Source of the DNA: Acidobacteriota bacterium
GTDB lineage: Bacteria > Acidobacteriota > Blastocatellia > Pyrinomonadales > Pyrinomonadaceae
NCBI GenBank assembly: GCA_018269075.1
Contig: JAFDVJ010000014.1
Span: 1 to 64,000, forward strand
Direction of reading: 5' to 3'
Length of the DNA: 64,000 bases
Below, piece by piece: positions 24,488 to 32,633 of this stretch (within the stretch, counting starts at the first letter, position 1; each line of letters starts with the position of its first letter). Below the pieces are notes generated by a model. That model saw only the letters and a program-made list of their open reading frames with translations, was not told the origin of the DNA and did not search any database. Both the position numbers and the translations under genes were made by a program.

Positions 24488-25139
24488 TAAAGATTCGGTT
24501 GCGGAGCGCTTTCGCGACGGCTTCGGATTTGGAATGGACCTGGAGCTTTTCGTAGACGCGTTTGAGATGGAAGGAGACGGTGTTGACCGAGACGCCGATC
24601 TCCTCGGCGGCCGTTTTTTTGGTGTGGCCGTCGACCATCATCCCGAGCAGCCGCTGCTCGTGCGGCGTCAGATCGTAATCGACGCGCTCGGGCGGCCGGA
24701 AATCGCGAAAGAGCGTGATCACCTTGCGGGCGATCTCGGGCGACATCGGCGCGCCGCCGCCGACCGCTTCGCGGAGCGCCTCGATGATCCGCGCGGGCGG
24801 CGTCTTCTTGAGCAGATAGCCGGTCGCGCCGGCGCAGAGCGCGTCGAAGATGCGGTCGTTGTCGGTGTAGACCGAGAGCATCAGGATCGTCATCTGCGGG
24901 TATTTCTCGCGCAGGATCCGGACGCCCTCGATGCCGTCCATTCCGGGCAGGCCGATGTCCGAGAGGACGACGTCCGGCAGATCGCGGTGAATGCTGCGGA
25001 GCGCTTCTTCCATCGAACCGAACCGGCCGACGCATTTGAAGCCGTCGGTGAAATTGAGCATCGTCGCGAGCCCCTCGCGGATGTCCCGCAGATCTTCGAT
25101 GATCGCGACCCTGATGACCTGTTCGGCAGTTGTTTCCAT
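24483..25139 (-). CDS. NarL/LuxR-family response regulator
   Basis: A protein of 218 residues: receiver domain with acidic pocket IIED (13-16), phosphoacceptor D61 in VVLSDIGLPGMDG, conserved Thr/Ser in LMLSVY and Lys in GYLLKK; then a LuxR-type helix-turn-helix (about 150-212) with LTPHEQRLLGMMVDG and VSVNTVSFHLKRVYEKL. The sensor kinase gene lies 62 bp upstream in the same direction, so this is the output of that system. AGGAGA lies about 10 bases before ATG 25139. Targets are unknown. Confidence 0.92.
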   Translation of the reverse strand: METTAEQVIRVAIIEDLRDIREGLATMLNFTDGFKCVGRFGSMEEALRSIHRDLPDVVLSDIGLPGMDGIEGVRILREKYPQMTILMLSVYTDNDRIFDALCAGATGYLLKKTPPARIIEALREAVGGGAPMSPEIARKVITLFRDFRPPERVDYDLTPHEQRLLGMMVDGHTKKTAAEEIGVSVNTVSFHLKRVYEKLQVHSKSEAVAKALRNRIFK

Positions 25140-25201
25140 AAGATTTTTCTCTCCTTCGATCCTTCGAATTCAAGTTTACGCCGCCCGCGCGCGCCGCGTC
25201 A

Positions 25202-28200
25202 CTACCTCAACAGGTAGCGACCGGCCGGCAGCGGGACGCGCAGCACGACGGCCGTCCCCGCGCCCGGCTTAGAGTCGATCGTGTAAGTTCCGCCGAGCGC
25301 GCCGGCGCGCCGCCGCATATTCGGCAGCCCGTTGCCGCCGCGCGTCGCGTCGTCCGCCGCGACCGATTCGGGCTCGAACCCGCGCCCGTCGTCGGCGACC
25401 GTCACCGTCAGAAAACCGTCCGCGACGCCGAACGCGATCTCGGCCGCGCGCGCCGCCGAATGTTTGACGAGATTGTTGACCGTCTCCTTGAAGATCAGAT
25501 AGACCTCGCGCCGGAAATCCGCGCCGAGCGCCCATTTGCCGTGCGCTTCGAGCCCGTCGGCGCGCCATCTGAGCGCGATTCCGGCCGGCTCGGTCAGCTC
25601 GCCCGCCAGATTCCGCATCCGCTGCGCGAGATCGCCGAGAAAATCGCGCTCCGGGTTGATCGCCCAGACGATGTCCGACATCGAATCGACGAGCTCGCGC
25701 GAGGTCGCGGCGATGTCTTCGAGCGGCTGCCGGACGTCGGCGACCGCTTCGACGCGGTGGCGAACGACCTCGGAGAGAATCGCGATCTTCGAGAGGCTCG
25801 CGCCGATGTCGTCGTGCAGGTCCGAGGCGATCCGCGTCCGGACGCGCTCGATCTCGACGAGCCGGCGCAGACGGTAGGCGTAAATTGCGTAGATCGTCCC
25901 GCCGGCGGCGAGTGCGACGAGCAGCAGAAACCACCAGCGCTGCCAGACCGGCCGCAGAATCCGGAACGAAACCGCCGCCGGCGCGTCGCTCGCCGTCCCT
26001 TCGAGCGTCACCGCGCGCACCAGAAACCGGTAGCCGCCCGGCGCGAGATTGAGATCGACCGAGCGCTGCGCGGTCGGCGCGCTCCAGTCCTCGCCCGTGC
26101 CTTCGAGCTTGTATTGATAACGGAGCGCCTCGCCGCTCGTCAAATTGAGCCCGTAAAAACCGATCCGGACGCTCCGCTGATCGGGTTCGAGCACGATTTC
26201 GGGGACGTCCGTCTCGCCGAGCGCGGAGACCGTCTGCTCGCGGCCGGCGGCGAGCACCGAGCCGATATAGACCGGCGGCGCGACCGGCGCAATATCCGGC
26301 CCCGGCGTAAAGCGCGAGATGCCGCGGCTGACGCCGATCCAGAGGTCGTCGCGGCGGTCGCGGAGCGCGACGCCGGTGCCGGCGGCGGCGAGCCCGTCGG
26401 CGAGCGTATACTGGCGGACCTTGCCGGTTTCCGGTTCGAGGACGTCCATCCCGCGGCTCGTCACGAAACAGATCCGGCCCGCGCGGTCCTCGGTGATGAA
26501 CTGGACGTGGATGCTGCTGAGCCCGTCGGCCGTCGTGTAGAGCCGCTCGGCGGGCGCGCCGTCCGCCAGATTGTCGAGCCGGACGAGTCCCCTGACCGGC
26601 GCGCCGACCCAGACGCGGTCGCGGCTGTCGACGAAGACGTCGGAGATCCACCAGCCCGGCGGCAGATTGTCCGAATGATAGGAAAAAAACCGGCCGCCGC
26701 GGTAGACGACGAGATTTTCCGAGCCGCAGCCGAAATACAGATTGCCCGCCGAATCCTCGCGAAAATGCCGCGCGAAACAATTCCCGGCGATCCCGTCGGT
26801 GTGGTCGAAAACCCGGAACGCGCCGGTTTTTCGTTCCCAGCGGACGAGATTGTCGGCCCTGTCCTCGTCGCCGAACGAGATCCAGACGTCGCCGCCCGAG
26901 TCTTCGAAAACGCCGAAAATATTGTCGGACGGCAGCCCGTCGGCGGTCGTGTAGCGTTTCGTCGGACGGCGGCCGTCGAGCCGCGCGAGATCCGGCACCG
27001 CCGCGTAGCGGTAAAGCCCCTTTCGCGTCGCGAACCACCAGTCGCCGGCGCTGTCGAGCAGGACCTTGTGCGAGAGCCAGTTTTCGGGCGTCTCGGGGAT
27101 GTCCGGTTTGAAGGACGAAAACCGGCGGCCGTCGAAACGGTTGACGATCCAGCCCTCGTTGGTCGCGTAGACCGTGCCCTGCCGGTCCTCGAAAAGCTGG
27201 AGGATCCGCTCGTCGCCGAGCCCGTCGGCGGTGTTGTAGGAGATGAAGCCGCGGCGGCTGAGGCGCATCGCGCCCCAGTCCGAGCCGATCCAGAGATTGC
27301 CGAAGCGATCCTCGGCGAGCGCGCCGACGGTGTCGTTCCCGAGCCCGTTGGCGGTCGTGTACAGCCGGAATTCGCGGCCGTCGTATTCGACGAGCCCCTT
27401 TTTGTAGGCCGAGGCCCAGATCTTCCCGTCGCGGCCCGCGCGGACCGTGCCGAAGCGGCCGTCGGCCGGCGTCTCGGCCGCCGTGAAGCGGTGCGCGAAG
27501 CCGGGCGCGGGCGCGGACGGCGAATCGAACCGGAGCGGCGCGTTCCCGTTTTCGGGAACGACCGGGCCGGGATTGAAGACGATCAGGCGGCGGTCGTCGG
27601 TGACGAGCCAGACGCGGTTCCCGGCGTCGACCGCCAGCGAACGGACGAGATCGCTCGCGCCGCGCGGCTCGACCGCATAGCGGATCGTGCGGCCGTCGGG
27701 GAGCAATCGCCGGAGCCCGTTCTGCGAGCCGATCCAGAGACCGCCGGCCGCGTCTTCGGCAATTCCGGTGTATTTGAGATCGGCCGGGTCCGATTCGACC
27801 GCGACGCGCCGGAATTTGTCGTCCGCGCGGTCGTCGTCGATCGTCAGCAGACCCTCGTCGGTCGCGACGTAGACGGTCCCGCTTTTCGTTTTAAACAGCC
27901 GGTTGACGGGCACCGGTTTTTCGGTCGCCCGGAAAGCCTCGAACAGCTTTCCGCCGCGCGCCGCGCGCGGGTCGAAACGGTAGACGACGCCCTTCTGCGT
28001 CCCGAGCCAGTAAATGCCGCGGTCGTCCTCGACGATGTCGGTCAGCAGATTGTCGGAAAGACCGTCCTCGATGCCGTAGTTGGTAAACCGGTAGCCGTCG
28101 AAGCGGCTCGCGCCGACCGGCGTCAGGATCCAGATAAACCCGCGCGAATCCTGATAGATCCGGCTGACCTGCTCGTAGATCAGGCCGTCGGCCGAGGTGT

Positions 28201-28360
28201 AGGTTTTGATCGGCAGCAGCTCGGCGCGGACGACGGCGGCCGCGCCGGCCAGAACAAGCAAGGCGGCCAGCCGGCGCCAGAGGATCGACGGCCGGCGGCC
28301 GTTTCCCCGCAAAATTTTCCAAAGGGGCGGATTCACGTTTCGTTTTCGAAATATTACCAC
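25202..28360 (-). CDS. Sensor histidine kinase with two-component beta-propeller and Y_Y_Y domain
   Basis: A protein of 1052 residues. After an N-terminal hydrophobic segment, residues about 45-730 form two seven-bladed propellers of the two-component regulator type, with repeated blades such as YTTADGLPSDNI, EDRFGNLWIGSDWG and VYVATDEGLL. A Y_Y_Y beta-sandwich follows, then one membrane helix near residue 815. The kinase core is the HisKA_3 type with LHDDIGASLSKIA (phosphoacceptor H849) and a HATPase domain with NLVKHS and DDGRGFEP. The sensor part lies outside the membrane; family members in gut Bacteroides sense glycans, but the ligand here is unknown. The start is GTG 28360. Confidence 0.92.
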   Translation of the reverse strand: MVIFRKRNVNPPLWKILRGNGRRPSILWRRLAALLVLAGAAAVVRAELLPIKTYTSADGLIYEQVSRIYQDSRGFIWILTPVGASRFDGYRFTNYGIEDGLSDNLLTDIVEDDRGIYWLGTQKGVVYRFDPRAARGGKLFEAFRATEKPVPVNRLFKTKSGTVYVATDEGLLTIDDDRADDKFRRVAVESDPADLKYTGIAEDAAGGLWIGSQNGLRRLLPDGRTIRYAVEPRGASDLVRSLAVDAGNRVWLVTDDRRLIVFNPGPVVPENGNAPLRFDSPSAPAPGFAHRFTAAETPADGRFGTVRAGRDGKIWASAYKKGLVEYDGREFRLYTTANGLGNDTVGALAEDRFGNLWIGSDWGAMRLSRRGFISYNTADGLGDERILQLFEDRQGTVYATNEGWIVNRFDGRRFSSFKPDIPETPENWLSHKVLLDSAGDWWFATRKGLYRYAAVPDLARLDGRRPTKRYTTADGLPSDNIFGVFEDSGGDVWISFGDEDRADNLVRWERKTGAFRVFDHTDGIAGNCFARHFREDSAGNLYFGCGSENLVVYRGGRFFSYHSDNLPPGWWISDVFVDSRDRVWVGAPVRGLVRLDNLADGAPAERLYTTADGLSSIHVQFITEDRAGRICFVTSRGMDVLEPETGKVRQYTLADGLAAAGTGVALRDRRDDLWIGVSRGISRFTPGPDIAPVAPPVYIGSVLAAGREQTVSALGETDVPEIVLEPDQRSVRIGFYGLNLTSGEALRYQYKLEGTGEDWSAPTAQRSVDLNLAPGGYRFLVRAVTLEGTASDAPAAVSFRILRPVWQRWWFLLLVALAAGGTIYAIYAYRLRRLVEIERVRTRIASDLHDDIGASLSKIAILSEVVRHRVEAVADVRQPLEDIAATSRELVDSMSDIVWAINPERDFLGDLAQRMRNLAGELTEPAGIALRWRADGLEAHGKWALGADFRREVYLIFKETVNNLVKHSAARAAEIAFGVADGFLTVTVADDGRGFEPESVAADDATRGGNGLPNMRRRAGALGGTYTIDSKPGAGTAVVLRVPLPAGRYLLR

Positions 28361-28396
28361 AAATCCGCGCCTTTCAACCGAAAAACCCGCCGGCCG

Positions 28397-28694
28397 GTTG
28401 AGTCCCGAGTCTGAAGTCCCGAGTCTTGAGTCCGTTTCCGGCCTGGCCGGTTTTCCGTTTCGGCCGGAGCTTCGACGTCAGAACGGAGCGCCGGCATCGC
28501 GGCCGGCAATGCGTTTGAAAAATGCACACAGCGTTTCATTTCCACGATGATTTCAGGGAAATGAAACGCTGTTACGCCGCTTACGCGACGTTTGCCGGCA
28601 GGATGCCGGCGCTCCGTCCTGGCGTCGAACTCTCGTTATTTTAAGGTCGTCCGCGCAAACCAATCCGAAATCCGAAATCCGAAATCCGAAATCG
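28397..28694. repeat. Three repeat families between the sensor kinase and YCF48 genes
   Basis: AGTCTTG-type heptamers at 28397-28434; an inverted element at 28486-28618 with arms ACGGAGCGCCGGCATC and GATGCCGGCGCTCCGT, closely related to 6775-6900; and inverted GGATTTC heptamers at 28657-28694 ending at the stop codon of the next gene. Confidence 0.75.
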
Positions 28695-28696
28695 CC

Positions 28697-30658
28697 TCAG
28701 TTTTCCTTTTTCTTCTCTTTTTTCGGTTCGCTCGCGACCGGGATGTCGCCGTCGTCGGTGATCGTGATCAGCGGCGCGCGCGGTTTCGGTTTGGTCTTGA
28801 CGCCGAGCCGGAGGACGGGTTTGAGCTTCGGCGCGGAGGTCGTCTTGACGGTCGCGAGCGATTCCGAGCGCCGGAGGATCGCGCCGCCGCGGCCGGCGAC
28901 CCAGAGATCGATGCCGCCGAGAAAGGCGACCGCCTGGAGCGCGTTGCTCGTCACGTTCGGCTGGAGCTCCCACGTCCGGCCGCCGTCCTCGGTCCGGAGA
29001 ACCGTGCCGAGCTCGCCGACGGCGAGCGCCGCGTCGCGGCCGTAGGCGGTGACGGCGAAGAGATTCATCTTGACCGCCGATTCCTGGTCCATCCACGTCG
29101 CGCCGCCGTCTTCGGTCCGCAGGATCGTGCCCTGCGAGCCGACCGCGAAGCCGTATTTCTCGTCGTAGAACGACACCGAATAAAGGTTTTCCCTGAGATT
29201 GGTCTTGATCTTCTCCCACGTCGCGCCGCCGTCCTTCGTCGTCAGGATCGTGCCGCGGTCGCCGACGACGACGCCGCTTTTCTCGTCGAAAAACTTGACA
29301 TCCTCGAGCCAGCTGCGCGTGCCCGAATCGAGCGGCCGCCAGTAGGCGCCGCCCTGATCGGTGCGGAGAATCGTGCCGTTCGCGCCGACCGCGTAGCCGA
29401 CGGTTTCCGAGACGAAGTTGACGCCGAGCAGATCGTCCCTGACGTTCGAGACGCCGACGCCCCAGCTCGCGCCGCCGTTGATCGTCCGGAGAATCGTGCC
29501 GCCGTCGCCGACGATCCAGCCGCGCTCGGCGTTGACGAAGCTCATCGCGTTGAGGCCGGCGTTCGTGCCCGACGAGACCGGCAGCCAGCTGCGGCCGGCG
29601 TCGTTGGTGATCCAGATCCGGCCGCGCGAACCGGCCGCGACGCCGAGCTCGTCGTTGAAGAACGCGAGGTCGTTGACGTCCTCGCGCCCGCCCTCGGAGA
29701 GCCGCTGCCAGCTGTAGCCGCCGTCGTCGGTGCGGACGATGAGCCCGCTTTCGCCGACCGCCCAGCCGGTGTACTGGTCGGCGAAAAAGAGCGAGACGAG
29801 TTTCGGATTGGTGCGGATGCTGAACGGCAGCCACATCGTTCCGCCGTCGCCGGTCAGCCAGATGAGCCCGTTCGCGTCGGTCATCGAGCCGTTGCGCTCG
29901 TCGGCGAACGAGACGGACAGAAAATCGGCGCGGCTGTAGGTGTTGACGACCGTCCACGTCGCGCCGCCGTCGAGGCTCCGCGCGACGCAGCCGCCGTAGC
30001 CGGCGACGACGATCCGGTCGGCCGCGACGTAGGCCGCGCTCGAGATCAGCGACGTCCCGCACGGATTGTTCGGCTTCCACGTCGCGCCGCCGTCCTTCGT
30101 CGTCAGGACGAGCCCGTTCTGCCCGGCGACGACCGCTTTTTCCGCGTCGAACGCCGAGATCTTCAGCAGATGCTCGGTCGTCTTCGCGTCCTCGGACTTC
30201 CACGTCAGTCCGCCGTCGGTCGTTTTCAGTATTCGCCCGTAAGTGCCGACCGTCCAGCCCGTTTGATAGTTTTCGCCCGTGAACGTGACGCCGTAGAGAT
30301 GATCTTTGGCGTCGGTGCGGCCCGTTTCCCAGTCTTTGCCGCCGTTCGAGGTCAGCAGAATCGTCCCGCGCGCGCCGACGACGACGGCCGAGTCGCGATC
30401 TTTGGCGAAGACGCCCGAGAGCGTCACCTCGACCGGCGGAAAACGTTTCTCCCAGCGAAAACCGCCGTTCTCGGTCCGCAGCACGGTCGCGTCGGCGCCG
30501 ACCGCCCAGCCGGTTTCCTTGTCTTTGGCGAAATGGATCGAATAAAGCGGGTTGCCCTGCGGCAGCGGGTTCTGCCAGACCCAGCCGAGCCCGCTGCGCC
30601 GCTGGGCGGGCGCGATCGCGCAGCAGCAGAGGATCAACGCGAAGACGCAGAGACGCAA
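28697..30658 (-). CDS. Secreted YCF48/Hcf136-like beta-propeller protein
   Basis: About 650 residues, almost wholly a string of 14 or more propeller blades of the BNR/YCF48 kind, each with a variant of GTILRTEDGGATW and GWAVG. The chloroplast relative Hcf136 assists photosystem II assembly; bacterial secreted versions have no fixed role. A Pro/Lys-rich tail ends the protein. The start is unclear. The signal peptide (RLCVFALILCCCAIAPAQ) is encoded by a GCGTCTCT-type repeat, and no ATG lies near it. I use TTG 30658; an ATT at 30676 has AAAGGAG five bases ahead of it. Further upstream the frame runs over rnhA and looks noncoding. Confidence 0.82.
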   Translation of the reverse strand: MRLCVFALILCCCAIAPAQRRSGLGWVWQNPLPQGNPLYSIHFAKDKETGWAVGADATVLRTENGGFRWEKRFPPVEVTLSGVFAKDRDSAVVVGARGTILLTSNGGKDWETGRTDAKDHLYGVTFTGENYQTGWTVGTYGRILKTTDGGLTWKSEDAKTTEHLLKISAFDAEKAVVAGQNGLVLTTKDGGATWKPNNPCGTSLISSAAYVAADRIVVAGYGGCVARSLDGGATWTVVNTYSRADFLSVSFADERNGSMTDANGLIWLTGDGGTMWLPFSIRTNPKLVSLFFADQYTGWAVGESGLIVRTDDGGYSWQRLSEGGREDVNDLAFFNDELGVAAGSRGRIWITNDAGRSWLPVSSGTNAGLNAMSFVNAERGWIVGDGGTILRTINGGASWGVGVSNVRDDLLGVNFVSETVGYAVGANGTILRTDQGGAYWRPLDSGTRSWLEDVKFFDEKSGVVVGDRGTILTTKDGGATWEKIKTNLRENLYSVSFYDEKYGFAVGSQGTILRTEDGGATWMDQESAVKMNLFAVTAYGRDAALAVGELGTVLRTEDGGRTWELQPNVTSNALQAVAFLGGIDLWVAGRGGAILRRSESLATVKTTSAPKLKPVLRLGVKTKPKPRAPLITITDDGDIPVASEPKKEKKKEN

Positions 30659-30717
30659 AGACGCGGAGAAGTTAATTAAAACTCCTTTGCGTCTCTGCGT
30701 CTCTGCGTCTCTCTGTT
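30640..30717. repeat. GCGTCTCT/AGAGACGC inverted repeat pair at a gene start
   Basis: AGACGCAGAGACGCAAAG (30640-30662) faces TTTGCGTCTCTGCGTCTC (30685-30717). The family recurs at 20833, 31223-31343, 46877-46985 and 47826-47938. It overlaps the beginning of the YCF48 coding region. Confidence 0.75.
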
Positions 30718-30726
30718 CCAAACCTC

Positions 30727-31185
30727 TCAAATCTCCAGCACTCCGATTTCCGCGACGAGCTCGTCGAAGATCGTCTCGTCGACGCGGCCCAATTCGGCCG
30801 TTTTGCGCGCGAGCGTGTCGACGACTTCCTGCACGTCGTGGCCGGCGTGGCCCTTGACCCATTCCCAGGTGATTTTATGTTTCTCGGCGGCGCGATCGAG
30901 CTTCGCCCACCATTCGAGGTTGGTTTTCTTGCGAAAGTTGCCCTGCATCGTCTGGACGACGTAGCGCGAATCGGTCAATACGCGCACTTTGCACGGTTCC
31001 GAGAGTTTTTCGAGCCCGATCGCGGCGGCCGCGATCTCGGCCTGCTGGTTGGTCGCATTGCCGAGATATTCGCCGAACGCGCGCCAGTAGCCCTTGTAGC
31101 CGAGCGCGGCGACCGCCGCCGCGCGCGGATTGCCGCGCCCGTTGCCGAGTGATGAACCGTCGCAGACGATCGTTACTTCCTTCAT
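30727..31185 (-). CDS. rnhA: Ribonuclease HI
   Basis: A protein of 152 residues, the normal length for RNase HI, which cleaves the RNA strand of RNA-DNA hybrids. The four catalytic carboxylates are visible: D8 in VCDGSS, E50 in NQQAEI, D72 in LTDSRYV and D123 in VVDTLA, with the histidine loop KGHAGH (111-116). The basic handle is shorter than in E. coli. ATG 31185 (MKEVTIVCDG) is the correct start; the longer open frame upstream only translates repeat DNA. The YCF48 gene begins just downstream on the same strand. Confidence 0.93.
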   Translation of the reverse strand: MKEVTIVCDGSSLGNGRGNPRAAAVAALGYKGYWRAFGEYLGNATNQQAEIAAAAIGLEKLSEPCKVRVLTDSRYVVQTMQGNFRKKTNLEWWAKLDRAAEKHKITWEWVKGHAGHDVQEVVDTLARKTAELGRVDETIFDELVAEIGVLEI

Positions 31186-31222
31186 AAAAACCGAACGCGC
31201 CGCGCATCCGGGCGGCGTCGCG

Positions 31223-31343
31223 AATTCCTCCTTCTCTCTCTCCGCGCCTCTGCGCCTCGGCGCCTCGGCGTTAAAACCTTTTCCCGCGTCAACGAACATT
31301 CAACGCAAAGTCGCCGAGACGCGAAGGCGCGGAGCGCGAAGAA
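31223..31343. repeat. GCGCCTCTGCGCCTCGGCG inverted pair
   Basis: CTCCGCGCCTCTGCGCCTCGG (31237-31275) and its inverse AAGTCGCCGAGACGCGAAGGCG (31304-31343) lie upstream of rnhA. Same family as 30640-30717. Confidence 0.65.
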
Positions 31344-31395
31344 CATATTATACAAACCAAAGCCGGCCCGCGCATTCCGGCCGCGCGGTTTCCGG

Positions 31396-31965
31396 CTATT
31401 CGAACGCCCGCTCGATCTCTGCGGCGATCGTTTCCCAGAGCAGCCGGCTGCCGTCGGCGATGTAGGCGGTTTTCGTTAAAATCTGCTCTTTCGTGACGCC
31501 GTTTTCCGTCCAGCTCTGCCGGCCGTTATGGATGTTCTGGAGGATCGGCATTACGCGGTCGACGGCGCGCGCGAATTTCGCTTCACTGGACGTCCCGTTT
31601 TCGAATTCGTTCCATAAGGCAAACAATTCGGCGGCCTGTTCGTCGGGCAGCAGGCCGAAAATTCTTCGGATGCCGGCGAGCTCTTTCTCTTTGGCGGCGG
31701 CGCGGCCGGCCTCGTCGAAAAAGAAGACGTCGTCCGCGTCGATCTCGCCGACGTCGTGGACGAGCAGCATTTTGACGACCCGTTCGACGTCGAGATTTTC
31801 CGCGCCGAACCTCGCCAGCACGAGCGCGAGCAGCGCCGTCTGCCAGCTGTGCTCGGCCGAATTCTCGTACCGGTCGAGCCCGAGCGGCTTCGTCCGCCGC
31901 GTGACTGCTTTCAGTTTTTCGAGCTCGAGAATAAACCCGAAACATTTTTCCAGTTCGTCTTTCAT
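31396..31965 (-). CDS. HD-domain phosphohydrolase (YfbR/HDDC2-like)
   Basis: A protein of 189 residues with metal-binding residues of the HD superfamily: H39 in SAEHSW, H70-D71 in LLVHDVGEID, and a late Asp in AVDRVMPILQN. This layout matches 5'-deoxynucleotidases of the YfbR/HDDC2 group, which dephosphorylate deoxynucleoside monophosphates. ATG 31965 gives the family N terminus MKDELEKCFGFILELEKLK; the 22 upstream codons read through a minisatellite. It is monocistronic as far as can be seen. Confidence 0.88.
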   Translation of the reverse strand: MKDELEKCFGFILELEKLKAVTRRTKPLGLDRYENSAEHSWQTALLALVLARFGAENLDVERVVKMLLVHDVGEIDADDVFFFDEAGRAAAKEKELAGIRRIFGLLPDEQAAELFALWNEFENGTSSEAKFARAVDRVMPILQNIHNGRQSWTENGVTKEQILTKTAYIADGSRLLWETIAAEIERAFE

Positions 31966-32011
31966 CGTCTTGTTTTTCGTGTTCGCGGATCGTCTTTCCG
32001 CGCCCGGCGGC

Positions 32012-32284
32012 TGTATTTTGGCGGCCGTCACCTGTATTTTTGCCTCCGGAAGCTGTATTTATGCAATCTGCCGGTGTATTTATGCATCCGGCGGCTGTAT
32101 TTTTGCATTCGGAGGCTGTGTTTTTGCACTCGGAAGCTGTGTTTTTCCATTCGGAAGCTGTGTTTTTGCGTTCGGAGGCTGTGTTTTTGCGTTCGGAACG
32201 TGTTTTTTTACGTTCGGAAGCTGTGTTTTTGCATCCGGAAGCTGTATTTTCGCGATCGGCGCGTGTTTTTATGCATTCTTTATG
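32012..32284. repeat. Minisatellite of 13 units of exactly 21 bp
   Basis: Each unit begins TGTRTTTTTGC and continues with NNTCGGAAGC or close variants; units start at 32012, 32033, 32054 and so on every 21 bp to 32264. Because 21 is a multiple of three, all frames stay open and show heptapeptide repeats (for example SEAVFLH). I judge it noncoding. Confidence 0.85.
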
Positions 32285-32312
32285 CATTTTGCCGCGATCG
32301 GCGGGCCTGAAA

Positions 32313-32626
32313 GTTTTGAGTTCCGCCTTCAGGCGGCTTCGTTCGCCCGCAAACAATTTCAAAGTTGCCGCCACGGCCGCCTTCAGGCCAATCGCCTTAA
32401 GTTAAGCGAAAAGCTGAATATGCTGAACGGTTTAATAGGACGCGGACAAACGCGGATTTGGCGGATTTACGCGGATTTCTTTTTGTTAAAGACAAAACCA
32501 AAGAAAAATCCGTGAAAATCCGTGTCATCCGCGTCATCCGCGGCCTATTTTTTTCGGCCTGATTCAATTATCACCTCAACCTTTTTCTTAACTTAATGCC
32601 TTTGGTCTGAAGGCGGAACTCAAAAC
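32313..32626. repeat. Long inverted element with nested GCGGATT pair
   Basis: Arms GAGTTCCGCCTTCAGGCGGC (32313-32337) and TGAAGGCGGAACTCAAAAC (32606-32626) enclose an inverted pair of GGACGCGGA/GCGGATT motifs (32437-32480 and 32508-32545). One family is thus inserted inside another. Confidence 0.65.
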
Positions 32627-32633
32627 GTTTCGC

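Noticed and set aside
32012-32405. Frames with SEAVFLH-like repeats on both strands
   Set aside because: Produced by the 21-bp minisatellite; the frame then enters a dispersed inverted repeat.
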